64,000 nt of DNA from Heliocidaris tuberculata (GCA_025618425.1 CM046851.1:30609754-30673753), one strand, 5' to 3'. Shown: positions 10,739 through 55,313, counted from the stretch's first letter. The notes: generated by a model not told the origin, from the sequence alone. A program made the numbers and translations.

Positions 10739-13400
10739 GCAGGTGTTTTCAGACCATTTTCAATATTTTCAAACATTAATCGCATGAATGCACGCATCTG
10801 TGCCGATGTGCGCTTAGAGTCTAGAAATGATCAGAATGGCCTCGGTTAGAATTTGCAGGTGTTTTCAGACCATTTTCAATATTTTCAAACATTAATCGCA
10901 TGAATGCACGCATCTGTGCCGATGTGCGCTCAGAGTCTAGAAATGATCAGAATGGCCTCGGTTAGAATATGCAGGTGTTTTCAGACCATTTTGAATATTT
11001 TCAAACATTAATCGCGTGAATGCACGCATCTGTGCCGATGTGCGCTCAGAGTCTAGAAATGATCAGAATGGCCTCGGTTAGAATATGCAGGTGTTTTCAG
11101 ACCATTTTGAATATTCTCAAACATTAATCGTGTGAATGCACGCATCTGTGCCGATGTGCGCTCAGAGTCTAGAAATGATCAGAATGGCCTCGGTTAGAAT
11201 ATGCAGGTGTTTTCAGACCATTTTGAATATTTTCAAACATTAATCGCGTGAATGCACGCATCTGTGCCGATGTGCGCTCAGAGTCTAGATATGATCAGAA
11301 TGGCCTCGGTTAGAATTTGCAGGTGTTTTCAGACCATTTTGAATATTTCTAAACATTGCGACATCATAGTTTGTTTGTGACCAAGCGCGCGAAATCCCCC
11401 AAATGCTTCAAATGTTTTTGAAATGTTTCTAATGGTCTAGGGCTGATTTGGTGGGTATTTTCAAACCATATGCAAATTTAAAGCCCAAACAGATAAAAGT
11501 CCAGAAATGATAAGAATGACCTAGGTTACAATTTGCAGGTGTTTCCAGACCATTTTCACATTTCTGAACTTCATGTACATCAAAGTGAGCATTAAGGAGC
11601 ACGCTCACTCAATTAGAAAAAAAAATTAATTGCTCGCCACAATTAGCACATATTATGTATACGCGCATTCATTTACGAATGAAGACAAATGCTTACATTG
11701 TCTTTTATTGATTTTGCAAGTGTTTTTAGACAATTTTCAGCGTCTTAAAAACATTTCACGCGTCCATGCATGCATATACGTACATGCGCGTGCAGAGTAT
11801 ATTGAACAACATAGTTTATTGATTTTACGGGTGTTTCCAGACCATTTTCAACTTTTAAAAACATTTTGCGCGTCTCTTCGTGAAGGTTATAGTATGCGCG
11901 AGCAAAGTCTAGAAGTCTCGTCAGAATAATCCGTTATATTTTGCAGGTATTCTCAGACCATTTTGTTCATTTTTAAACATTGCCCACGTCTAAGTGATTT
12001 TTCTATGACCGAGCGCAGAATTCCCAAAATGCTTTCAATAGTTTTTTTTTTTTTTTTTTTTTTTGTAGTTGTTCCTTTTTTTTAAACCATATTCATTAAG
12101 GCGCGTAATTGTACTTGCATGCCCTTTGCAAATTGAAAAGAAAGGCTTTAGATTTTGTATAACTGATTTTGCAGGTGCATTAAGACCATTTTTATCTTTT
12201 CAAAATATTCAACTCGTCAATGCATGTACGCTCATTGGCGCGCAAAATAAAGAAATGATCAGAATGGTCTGGGTTAGGTTTTGCAGGTGATTTCAGACCA
12301 TTTTGAACAATTAATTAAGTGCGCGCCTCAGTTCCGACACATACATGTACCTGCAAATACTTTAACTGGTCTAGGATTGATTTTTGCACGCGCTTTCAGG
12401 CAATTTTTTACTATTAAGAACATTTTGCGGGTCAATTTGTGCAAGTACGTGCGCACGCGCGCAAAGTCCAAAAATGATCAGAATGGCCTAAATTATATTT
12501 TGCAGGTGTTTTCAGACCATTTAGTTCATTTCTAAACATCGCACGCGTCAAAGTCATTTTGTTTTTAAATTGATTGCACTTATTTTTTTTTTGACCACAT
12601 TGATTATTTAAGGTTGGCATGGGAATGCTCCTTGAAAATGAACAAAAAATCAAATCAAATGGTTTAGCATTGATTTTGCAGGTGCTTTCAGACAGTTTTC
12701 AGCTTTTGAAAATATTTTGCGCGCCTGTGCAAAATACGTGCAAGTACGATCATGCGCGCGCATAAGACGGAAATGATCAGAACAGTCTAGGGTAGAATTT
12801 GCAGGTGTTTTTTAGGCAATTTTGAACATTTGTTTTATTGTGCGCATGAATGCCCATATATATATGTACCCGCATGTGTAGAGGTTTTTGAAAACCGTTT
12901 TCAACATTTTAAAGCATTTCACACTCAATGCGTGCTTGTACGAGCATGCTCGCGGAAAGTACAAAAATGATCAAAATGGCCTAAGTTATATTTTGCAGGT
13001 GTTTTCAGACCATTTTGAACATTTCTAAACCTTACGCGCATGAGAAAGCGCGCATTTACGAGCATGCGCGCTTAAATTTTGGAAAATGCTCGATGTTGGG
13101 GATTCTACTGTTGTTTTGAACATTTTTTTTTAATCCCGTACCTCAAGGCGTACAAAAATATATACGTGCATTCATTTACAAATTAAGAAAAATGCTTGAA
13201 TATCGTCTTTGATTGATTTTGCAGGTGTTTTCAGACAATTTTCAGCATTTTAAAACATGCCTGCAAAACGTGCATGTACATGTACGTGCATGCGCCTGCA
13301 AATCCAGAAATGGACATAATGGTCTAAGTTTGATTTTTGCAGGTGTTTTCAAACAATTATGACTATTTTGCAACGTTAAAGTAAGCGCATGTTAGTGCAT
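10739..13400 (+). repeat. About 116-bp minisatellite and its degenerate extension
   Basis: Copies starting GCAGGTGTTTTCAGACCATT lie at about 10739, 10854, 10971, 11087, 11203 and 11319, nearly identical with a period of 115-117. Diverged copies of the same core follow at about 11537, 11943, 12282, 12502, 12790, 12996, 13218 and 13340, mixed with CG-rich GCGCGC stretches. The conserved core TTTTGCAGGTGTTTTCAG resembles a splice acceptor on the plus strand. No coding sequence is evident. Confidence 0.88.
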
Positions 13401-13581
13401 GCGCCCTCAAACTCCAAAATAACCCTGTCATGCTGGAGCTGTTCATATAGTAATTTGTGTATTTGTGTCAGCACGAAGATACGTACATAAGTTTTTTTTT
13501 AAATAAAACATCTTTTAACGTTCAAGAGATAGGCCTATATTAAAAAAATGTGAAAGTTTGGGTGTATTGCAGATACATTAC

Positions 13582-46604
<33,023 letters not shown>

Positions 46605-47189
46605 GTCGTTATTCCAAACAGGATACTATACCTAACAAAAGTCAGTTGTGTACATGCTTCCCAGCGCTTTAAAATTACTAATATCTTGTTAGCGACAGCG
46701 TGGAGCACAAATTACAAGAAATATGTCGAATGGTTGATTTTGAAAAATTATTTGATTTAATGTGAGACCTCAATGATGCATCGGTCGATTCCCATAAGAA
46801 TTGGGAGCAAATGAAGACAGCAGCAGCTACAGCAGCTTCCGAAGATCATATGGGAGTATGACAATTTTTTGGAAAATAATAATTATTTGCCGGGCTTCGA
46901 TAAGCTAGGAGGATCATCCGAAAAAAGAAAATATCAAACAAACATCTATTGTGTTTGCCTTTCCCATTTGACCTCGCATAACCATTCCTGCGTGTTAATA
47001 TATTTCAATTGTTTGGGCATGGAGACGGTGGTAAAGGGTGTCAGGCGGTGCCGTGACGGTGGGGGGGGGGGGGGGGGGGGGGGGTGAGGTTTCAGTATGC
47101 TATGCTGATAAATCATTCAGAGTTGACAAGTTTTTGTCAGTTTGTAGCATAAAGCCAATAGTGGATCGTGTACCTGATGTAAAACACTG

Positions 47190-47420
47190 AGAAAAAACAA
47201 AACAAATCAAAACAAAACCCCAAATATGCCCCTTATCTTGCCCCCTCCTCAGCAAATTTTGACCCAAAAGGGAATCTGAAAATGTGATAACCTTTTCCTT
47301 TTCTGTTTAATCTGCTTCTTCTCCTTCTTCTACTCAGAGAATTTGGAATCAAGAAGCACTTACAAAGTGTGATGACCTTTTATGCTTGTCAAGGATTCCG
47401 GAATTATTCGTAAGAATAAT
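47190..47420 (+). repeat. CTTGTCAGAGAATTTTGG family, decayed copy
   Basis: GCCCCCTCCTCAGCAAATTT, ACCTTTTCCTTTTCTG, CTCAGAGAATTTGGAATC and GACCTTTTATGCTTGTCAAG keep the order of the better copies at 24463 and 42693. Confidence 0.45.
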
Positions 47421-47600
47421 GGGTAGATAATATCTACACAACTAATATTACTGCCGTAACAGTCTTATGAAATGAATATGTTATAGATAAGGTGAATACA
47501 ACGTAGATTGAAATTAGCCTAATCAGGCATTTCCCCAATATTCTTTCCTTCATCCATTTTCTTTGACATGAGTTTTCCTATGTTAACACGATGCACGATC

Positions 47601-47701
47601 TTAATCAACGTTGGTCATGTAGGTCATAGAGATAAAATTATGGATCTGTTTTTCTCCGAACAGCTTCAGTACTGATTTGATTTCTTTTCCTGTTGAAATT
47701 C
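47601..47701 (-). CDS. Possible 3' terminal exon of an unidentified gene
   Basis: A strong polypyrimidine tract and CCAG acceptor precede 32 codons ending in TAA: ISTGKEIKSVLKLFGEKQIH then NFISMTYMTNVD. The composition looks coding. No matching upstream exon was found on the minus strand; a good GTAAGC donor at about 47813 is preceded by stops in all frames. The family is not recognised. Confidence 0.25.
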
Positions 47702-48556
47702 CTGGAAAGAAAAATAAATCAAATTCATTATCTCTGCCCTTATTATGATAAACATAATGAAAAGCCACTGAAAATATTTTGGTGTTTAGGTGTAAGATAT
47801 GTGCTTACCAACCGGACTTTTTATTCTATTGAAATCTTATTTGGCCCAAATTCATTGTCCTCTCTATACTAAATGAGGGATAAGACTAGTAATCGATGGA
47901 TTACTAATGGATGGATGAACGCCTCTATAGTTTCATCTTTTTTATTTCAAACCAAGGAGTTATCACAGTGATAACTCCTTGATCAAACACTCAAAAGAAG
48001 TTAACCGAACACAAAAGACGTCATACCATTCAAAAATATTTACTAATCAGCAACGGCTTGCATATTTTCAAAACTCGACTTAAATACCCATAAAACATCG
48101 CAAACAACAAGCCGGAGTCAGGGGCGTCGATCCGGATGGGGGTGGGGGGGGGGGGGGGGAGACAGCCTATACCCTTCATGATATTTTTAACGCCTCTTAA
48201 TATACCAGCTTCTCCACGGTAACAAGAAGCTGGGAAACTGATACCCTTTTCATATTAGGGGTAGAAATGGTCTTAGTCCGGACTAAATTAGCCGTGACTT
48301 AGCCGTGATATATCAGCATCATGCGCTTAGTCTGGACTAAAAGCGGACTTCTTAAACCACTTCTCGAGCAGTCTGGACTAAAAGCGGACTTCTTAAACCA
48401 CTTCTCGAGCAAGGTTAATTCCCGACTAAGCCCTGACCACTCGTTATTACCCAAACCCCAAGACGATAGGTGTATCAGTGACTTTTGCCAGGTCGGGGGA
48501 AAATTCTAGGGGAAGGGTTGAAGCACTCCCCCCCCCCCCCCCCCCTTCCGTATTCA

Positions 48557-48816
48557 TGTTGGCTCAGTTGGTTAGAGCGCCCGTCTCATGAACGGGAGGT
48601 CGTGGGTACGAACCCCGGCCGAGTCATGCCAAAGACTTCAAAAATGGGACATTCTGCCTCCTAGCCAGGCGCTCGGCATATTAGAATGGAGAAGGGTAAT
48701 AATAACATATTATGTTATGCAGGGCCGCTGGAAGAGCAGTTTGATAACTGAAGTAGCATACTCTGGGTAAATAAAACGTTATTATTAATTATTATTATTA
48801 TTATTTATTATTATAC
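48557..48816 (+). mobile_element. tRNA-headed SINE with ATT tail
   Basis: The head has GGCTCAGTTGGTTAGAGC (D arm, A box) and an anticodon arm CCCGT-CTCATGA-ACGGG (CAT). GGTACGAACCCC is a T-arm-like B box with U55 changed. The acceptor stem does not pair. A body of about 150 bp ends ACTCTGGGTAAATAAAACG followed by ATT repeats, the usual SINE tail layout. Confidence 0.7.
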
Positions 48817-49022
48817 CCCCACACTACCGTACAAGACGAGCAGCACTCCGAGTGATATGTTCGTGATCTATAATATACAACAGTACAATCAGCTGATAAT
48901 TATGAGCTCGTGAGGTTTTTATGTTTAGACAGACATGACCTGATGACCTTCGATAGAAGCATTATTATATGATCTGACAAATTTGCATCAAGAAAGTACA
49001 CTTTATTTGTAGTATTGTAGGA

Positions 49023-49221
49023 ATGGCGGTAAGTAAAGACTTGGAGACATCGAGTAGGACTATGATGTGGATGGTTCCTCGTACGGTGTCGACGGCGATC
49101 ACCAAGTCATTAAGCCGCGTTCATAGTATCGAAGTATGGATTGAGCCTTTCGCTTTTGCAGACATATGGCACTAAGCTGTATGAAGTATTACCGCAATGA
49201 AGAACTACCACTTACTTTTGT
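49023..49221 (+). pseudogene. Sulfotransferase-like gene, 5' exon with a one-base frameshift
   Basis: Reading from the ATG gives MAVSKDLE and then TMMWMVPRTVSTAITKSLSR, followed by VWIEPFAFADIW. The VPRTVSTAITK stretch is the 5'-phosphosulfate-binding P-loop region of eukaryotic P-loop sulfotransferase-like proteins (often labelled branched-chain aminotransferase-like). The frame stops at TAA 49173-49175. One base over, the sequence continues sensibly as ALSCMKYYRNEELPLTF. A single base therefore seems lost near 49167-49172, giving either a pseudogene or a sequencing error. A phase-2 donor after 49221 would join the exon at 51660, but its sequence (GTTTGT) is weak. A perfect GTAAGT at 49028-49033 directly after ATGGCG is probably coincidence. 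Confidence 0.68.
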
Positions 49222-49382
49222 GTTTGTTTGTTTGTTCGTTGTTTTTTGTTTTTTGTTTTTTGTGTTTTGTTTTGTTTTGTTTTGTTTTGTTTTGTTTTGT
49301 TTTGTTTGTTGTTGTTGTTGTTGTTTTGTTTTTTGTTTTGTTTTTTGTTTTTGTTTGTTTTGTTTTTGTTTGGGGGGGGGGG
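49217..49382 (+). repeat. TTTTG repeat and G-tract
   Basis: GTTTT and GTTT units run directly from the end of the sulfotransferase 5' exon and end in a G-tract at 49372. Open frames here are low complexity. Confidence 0.9.
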
Positions 49383-50257
49383 TGTTGCTCTTTTTTATAT
49401 CATGATACACCGACAACGTTTCTTGATCCGGATGCGTCTTTTCGTGCTACTACATTCAGAGTTTATATCGCAAATAAATTGATTAAACTTTCAGTTTTCT
49501 TGCTTAATGTTAAAAGAGGTGGTTGGTAAAGATCAAATTTATCAAAAATAGACGTGCTTCCTTTTCAGTTTCTTAGAAATGCCCATGGCCATATGGGTAG
49601 AATACTATTATACTTATAGGCTCCATAATTCTTACATGATGATTTGAGACTAATTTTTACGATACTGAACTTTATATTGAAAACACTGAAACATGTCAAA
49701 AAATATTTCCTGTAATTCGTACAAAACATCTGTTAATTCTTGCACATGAATACGATTTCAAACCGCTAGTTTCCCACCTCTACTAAGGACTTACTGCATG
49801 GGCAAACACTAAGCTTTGGGCTATTGTCATGAAAATGAAACTGTTTTGAATGTAGGAAGGCCTTAAGTATATCAAAATATTGCTCAGAGGAGGATTTAAT
49901 CATTTTTTTTTCATTCGAAGAGCAATATAAAAGAGTTCGTCTTGCCGACTCCTGCTTTGGTCAATATCAGGATTTCGCCAATATTGGAGCCCATTTTCTT
50001 TTGAATCTCAAAGAGTACTTGATTAACTGCATGACATGTGAGTCAGTAACAGATGTTTCCGCACGCCTTGCCCACCGCCTACCATTGCTCACTACCCTAA
50101 AGCGCAAAAATCATCTGGTTCAATTTATAATTATGACTTGGAGTTTTCAATTACCTGATTGAATCACAATACGCCAGCACATGATTTGTGGGCTCACTGT
50201 TAGACCCAACATTATTATCATTAGATGTTTTCTGTAGGTTTCCATGGTGAGTGAGTA

Positions 50258-51337
50258 TTCACAATTGAAGGTTTTCGGTAACACCATGTGGGAGCCTCTG
50301 TGAAAAGGCTGTTGATATATTCTTTCGTGAAAAATAACCCACTTATATGGGGCGTTTAGAGGAATTTAGGAGAAGTGAAAGGAAAGGAATGAGATGATAA
50401 TGGAATGCATGTAATTAAATTAAACACTTACACAAAACTATTTTTGGTTTTGGTTTTCGGTGTTTGTACAACAAAAATTAAGTGAAATGGAAAGATGAAA
50501 GAAGAAAAAGGAAGAAAGTGTGATCGAGATCAGGGCCCCTTTGCATAAAACTTACCATTAACGGTAACTTTGCCATCAATGGTAACTCCCATGGAAACCT
50601 TGATTTTGATTGGCTGTTGAGTGATGTTACCATGATGGTAGTTACCATTGATAGCAGAGTTACCATTAATGGCCAGTTTTATGCAACGGTGCCCAGGAAA
50701 GTTCTGAACAGGTCACAGAAGTTTGGAGAGAGCAGTTCTGAAAAGAACTGTTTGTATTCCCCTGTAGAGTAGTTCTGAAAGAGAGTTTCCGAACTACGGT
50801 ATTCTTTCGGTAAAGGAGTATATCTGTCTCGACGCGTTTCGAACAGTGTGCTCTGTTCATCGTCAGGAGATTAAGGAGTTAATTCTCTCCTGACGATAAA
50901 CAGAGCACACTGTTCGAAACGCGTCGAGACAGATATACTCCTTTACCATGTTTACCGAAAGAAAACCGTAGTTCGGAAACTCTCTTTCAGAACTACTCTG
51001 CAGAGGAATACAAACAGTTCTTTTCAGAACTACTCTCTCCAAACTTCTGTGACCTGCTCAGAACTTTCCTGATCTCTATCATTCTTTCTTCCTTTTTCTT
51101 CTTTCATCTTTCCATTAAACTTGATTTTTGTTGTACAAACACCGAAAACAAAAACCAAAAATAGTTTTGTGTAAGTGTTTAATTTAATTTCATTCCATTT
51201 CCATCTCATTCCTTTCCTTTCACTTCTCCTAAATTCCTCTAACGCCCCATAAGTGGGTTATTTTTCTCGAAAGTATATATCAACAGCCTTTTCACAGAGG
51301 CTCCCACATGGTGTTACCAAAAACCTTCAATTGTGAA
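50258..51337. repeat. 1.08-kb palindrome in the sulfotransferase intron
   Basis: The left arm starts TTCACAATTGAAGGTTTTCG and the right arm ends AACCTTCAATTGTGAA. Complementarity extends through CTCCCACATGGTGTTACC, GAAACGCGTCGAGACAGATA and the axis near 50878. Apart from a MITE in the left arm the arms are about 95 percent identical by eye. A single-arm relative (TGTAACACCATGTAGCAACC, AAGGGGCGTTTAGG) lies at 16970-17110. Confidence 0.85.
50533..50694. mobile_element. GGGCCCCGTTGC palindromic MITE, copy 2
   Basis: It is almost the same as 41650-41808, with slightly decayed ends (GGGCCCCTTTGCATAAAACT). It lies in the left arm only of the 50258-51337 palindrome, so it inserted after that palindrome formed. 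Confidence 0.85.
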
Positions 51338-51339
51338 TT

Positions 51340-51344
51340 ATTAG

Positions 51345-51398
<54 letters not shown>

Positions 51399-51570
51399 CA
51401 CTATTATTATTATTATTATTATCATTATTATTATTATGATAAATTCTTTAATATTATTTATTTATTATTATTATTATTATCATTATTATTATTATCATTA
51501 TTATTATCATTATCATTTTTCTATTATTATCATTATTATTATTATTATTATTACTATTATTATTATTATC

Positions 51571-51612
<42 letters not shown>

Positions 51613-51655
51613 CATTTTTTTTATTATTATCATTATCATTATTATTATATCAATT
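51340..51655 (+). repeat. ATT microsatellite next to the sulfotransferase exon
   Basis: About 100 ATT units with CAT and TTT interruptions run up to the acceptor of the exon at 51660. It also supplies the pyrimidine tract for that acceptor. Confidence 0.95.
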
Positions 51656-51659
51656 GCAG

Positions 51660-52299
51660 TTTCAACAGCATACAGAGAGCACTCGAGCAGACAAGGAGCA
51701 AATACGTATTTGTAAAGGATGAAAGTTTTGCAATGAGAGATGACGAGTACAGAAGATATTTACCTACTGGATACCGCCATTCTTTCTTGATCAGACATCC
51801 TACTCTAGTTTACTCTTCTGCGCACACTGGACATTATCTGCAATGTCGGGATGGGGGTTTGCTACTGGAAGGCGAAACAGATGAACGTACCTTCGACTTG
51901 CGAAATCACTCAGAATTTATTCATCCAGATGTTTACTTTAAGAGTCTTCACTCCCTCTGGAAGTATGTACGAGAAAATATCGATCCATGTCCCATCATCA
52001 TCGACTCTTCCGATGTTCTCTTGAATCCTGCCCAAATGATGCCGAAATACTGCGAGGCGATTGGATTTCCTTACAACGAATCTTTTCTAGATTTGAACAT
52101 CGCTATTGATGACGCAAAGAAATGGAATTGGCCGGCCGCAAATCTTGTTCACAATAAGAACTACTTTGATAAATCCATGTCCTCAGTAAAGTTTTATCCT
52201 CCAAGAGATATCCCATCACGTGAACAACTTGGTGATGACGTCATCGAATTGTCAGAGAATGCCAGCCATATTATCAAGAAATGTATGAAAACAGATTGA
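51660..52299 (+). CDS. Sulfotransferase-like gene, 3' exon
   Basis: The exon follows the acceptor CAATTGCAG and encodes 212 residues to a TGA stop. It reads FNSIQRALEQTRSKYVFVKD, then YRRYLPTGYRHSFLIRHP and YSSAH. The F-IRHP--S segment (about residues 42-53 of this exon) corresponds to the 3'-phosphate-binding Arg/Ser region of PAPS-dependent sulfotransferases, and later SDVLLNPAQMMPKYCEAIGF fits the C-terminal half. Family role: transfer of sulfate from PAPS, or an unassigned P-loop relative; the substrate cannot be told. The intron upstream contains a 1.08-kb palindrome and a long ATT repeat. An ATTAAA that could serve as a poly(A) signal lies near 52535. This exon is intact even though the 5' exon is frameshifted. 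Confidence 0.82.
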
Positions 52300-52709
52300 A
52301 AGTATGAAAGATAAATCAACTCCTTATAGGCATATGCAAGGTGCTTTTATATCAAGGTACCGGAATTGACGTGGCTTGCTTTAACACGAAGGGCTATTGA
52401 TAAATATTGTATATAAACAATTTTTTCACTAGTTTGAAATAATAACTCATCCAAACTTCTAATCTGCAGGCTTTGCCCCTCTATAAACTTGAATATTCTC
52501 TCCTTCCCATTCTTCTTTATTATATTTGTGAATGATTAAAACATAAACCTAATTTATTGTATATTATATTGTTTGTGTAATATAACTTACCTCCAAATAC
52601 ATTATTATACTTATGAATGTGCATTTGTGAATGTGCATTATATTGTATATTGTATCGTGATATAAGACTCGTACACGAAAACTGATAAAAAGGGTACTTT
52701 TTCAGCATT

Positions 52710-53740
52710 AGGCTGGAAACCCGGGTTACGTGTTTAGGGTATCAAAAACAGCAAACATCAAGAAAAAAGGTATCAAATTCACAGGTGAAATGAAAATCAG
52801 GGATGAAAACATGGTTCGGTTATGTGTTCTAAATTAGGGTAAATTTCTTTTACGGTTCCTTTTGGCTATAAAATGGTCTATGATGATGATGATGATGATG
52901 TAATCCCGGGGGGGGGGGCACTCAGTATATAGTGTGTGGTGGGTATGTGCCGCAGAAAAGACCCCCATTTTTACACTCAAATATCCGTTCCAAAGTATAC
53001 CATTTTTTTCTTATTGAGAAAAAGAAGAGAGAAAATCGTTCCAAAGCACCGCTTTTTCTTTTCTTTTCTTTTTTTTCATTCCGTCATTCCGGCGGTCATG
53101 GCCTGCCCCGGCCCGTTTCAAAGAATATCATTTTTGGTGAAAAGTTGAAAACGAGTTTCATTTCAAGTGCTTAATTCCTCCGGGCATTCCCCGTTGCTTC
53201 CAATCCGATTCCAATCGACCCCAGGGCGTCAGTTTTCATTCATGCTGAGCGCATGCATGGAATTAACCCCGCTTACATGAATACACACACCATAGACTAA
53301 TGGGAGCTTGTGTAACCAGTTCCGATAGCATCATATTTACATTGTAATCCAGTTCCAAAGACCCCCTTTTCCTAAAGTGTTAGTACATGTAGTTCCGAAG
53401 ACCATCCTTTTCATGATACGCTAGTTCCGAAGCCCCCTTTTTTGTCTTGCCAGCGGCACATACCTACGTGCATTTTTTGGGGTCGAGTGCCGCCCCCCCC
53501 CCCCCCGCGGGATGTAATCCTCAAATATAATACCACGCAAGATATAAAATCACCGTTAAGGGTATAAAAATCAGAGATGTTAGACGGGTTTCCCTGTTTA
53601 GGGTATCAAAACTATGATTCCTATTGCAATCCCCGTTTAGGGTGCTTTTCAGAAAGTGATTTACGCTGATGATGTACAGGTCTCAATGAGACATCCCCCC
53701 CCCCCCCCCCCCCCCCCCGGGCTTTAGGCCCGTAATTTAG
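52710..53740. repeat. Outer repeat interrupted by copy A
   Basis: The motif GTTTAGGGTATCAAAA occurs on both sides of copy A (about 52731 and 53598), each after a CCCGGG or GGGTTTCCC-like stretch. A C-tract followed by CGGGCTTTAGGCCCG ends the block near 53735. The two sides look like halves of one older element split by copy A. Confidence 0.45.
52905..53510. mobile_element. G-tract-ended DNA element, copy A
   Basis: The left end is CCCGGGGGGG then CACTCAGTATATAG; the right end is GTCGAGTGCCG, a C-tract and CGCGG. It is flanked by direct 8-bp repeats GATGTAAT (52897-52904 and 53511-53518). The inside holds degenerate repeats of the type TTCCAAAGACCCCC. There is no transposase, so it is non-autonomous. 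It lies inside another repeat (see 52710). Confidence 0.82.
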
Positions 53741-54952
53741 GGCACACATGAGTAATTCATCCGTTCGCGATGCATTCTGAACCGCCGTAAGTAAGATGAT
53801 GTAATGGTAGCTGATCAAAAATATTCATAAAAATTGAGTACTAGTCTTGTCGGCTGTAAATCTGTTCAAGAGAAATGATATTTGGAAGTCACATTCTTTC
53901 ATATTTCACCGTATGTAGAAGCCTGGACGTCTTGGTGTTATTTAGAGGAATTATTTGATTTGCAGTGGATTTTCCACTGTTCTCAGCAGTGAAAAGTAGT
54001 AGTTCGTGATTAGCTTCGTTTCAGCCACCACAGTCTTTGTTGTAGCCATTAAGTGCCAAAAAAAAAATCCTAATTTTTGTAATCCCATCAGTGTTGTTGC
54101 TACTCTGTTAGTTAAAACGATTTTTATCTCGAGATTATTTAAATATGAATTTTTGATGTGCTTCAATAACACGTGTTCCCATGGGGGCCCGATTTACTCG
54201 TGTATGAAGTCTAGTATATAGCGTTGCTAGAAAAGCGTCGGCAGCTGCTTTATAGCTGAGCTTTGCAGATGATCTGAAATGACTTTCTTACGGGACCAAA
54301 CATTGTTTAAAGATCATTAGGGGCATGGATGCCTTCAAGTTCATATTTTTATGCAATTTAAGAAAATATAGAAGAGCAAGAAAAGTAAGTTGAAACAAGT
54401 AGTTTGCGATACGGTGAGCTGAGTGAAACTAAAATGTACAAAATGGACTTTAAAGCCTCATTCTTGCTATGATTCACACCCCCCCCCCCGTTTTTTCTCT
54501 CTCCGAGTCTCACGCTCCCCCTCCCCCCCCCCCCTTGAGGAAACCTAATGTTTCCTGACAGAAAGAAAGTGTAGAAATAGCTAGAAATAAAATAAATGTT
54601 TTTTATCCAAGGGGGGGGGGGGGGGGGCTGCAGTTTTTCTGTACGCTTTCCATAATTGGTCTCATTGACCAATAATAATCAGTCTAAACGCGATTCTAAA
54701 TATTACATGAGGAGTTATAATCCTACTGCAACATACCACAAAGCAGAATCCCACGTGTGCACCATGAACTAGATGCATAAAAGAGTACAAAATTAGCAAT
54801 GTCCCAGGGGTCGTTTTTACCTCTCTATCCGCAAACACTAAGACTACAGAATGAATGAATGATACCAACATTGTTTGTAGACCAAATTCTTCAAAGTGAG
54901 AAGAGTTCTGTGATCTCTATGTGTACTAGTATTCCGTAAAGCGCCATCTAGT

Positions 54953-54970
54953 GACGTGATCGATCACGTC
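54953..54970. repeat. 18-bp perfect palindrome
   Basis: GACGTGATCGATCACGTC. No context for a function. Confidence 0.8.
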
Positions 54971-55198
54971 CATCTCTAAAAACAGAAATGATGATATCCA
55001 ATGAAAAAAAAAGAGAAGAATATATGTGTTTTTAGGCAGTTGTGTAGTTCAAAAGTGAGGGGTTGTTTCTTCCCTTTCTTCCCAGTTTCTGAAAATGACA
55101 AAGGCATAACCATGGGCGGTGAATTCTTGTCACGGCCGGGGGGGGGACTAACCTTTCACTTGTTGCTGTACGATCTTCAAAAAATATTTTTGGGGAGA

Positions 55199-55233
55199 CC
55201 AGTGATCTCTACGGAAATTCCGTAGAGATCAGT
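55199..55233. repeat. Perfect palindrome
   Basis: CTCTACGGAAATTCCGTAGA sits at the centre of about 30 fully complementary bases. It lies just upstream of the L1/Tx1-like LINE relic. Confidence 0.85.
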
Positions 55234-55313
55234 GGGGGAGACGCGTCCCCGCCCCCTCCCCCTCTCCCCTCCCCCTTTCTACGAGAGAGTGAGAATTCAG
55301 ATGACTGTTATGT

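Larger units (their letters stand above)
46605..48556. other. Intergenic region upstream of the ADAMTS start
   Basis: It should hold the ADAMTS promoter and 5' UTR; no TATA box or upstream exon can be named with confidence. It contains a G-tract at 47060, a decayed repeat at 47190 and the tentative minus-strand exon at 47601. Confidence 0.5.
53741..55313. other. No gene seen
   Basis: Mostly unique sequence with C- and G-tracts at 54479-54630 and a short CpG-containing stretch near 54940. No exon recognised. Confidence 0.55.

Noticed and set aside
10739..11345. Regular repeats that could be mistaken for a CRISPR array
   Set aside because: Units and spacers are equally conserved, the period is about 116 bp and the genome is animal.
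13535..13581. Read-through of the EGF exon to TAG as the true gene end
   Set aside because: The tail has no domain character, no poly(A) signal follows on the minus strand, and a GTAATG donor gives a symmetric EGF exon; kept only as an alternative.
47813..47900. A minus-strand exon ending at a good GTAAGC donor
   Set aside because: All three frames have stops within about 40 bases upstream of the donor.
48557..48630. A functional tRNA-Met (CAT anticodon)
   Set aside because: The acceptor arms do not pair, the T loop lacks the conserved TT, and a SINE body and ATT tail follow.
51436..51656. The poly-Tyr N-terminus of the long frame at 51436-52299
   Set aside because: It is the ATT microsatellite read in frame; the real exon starts after the acceptor at 51659.
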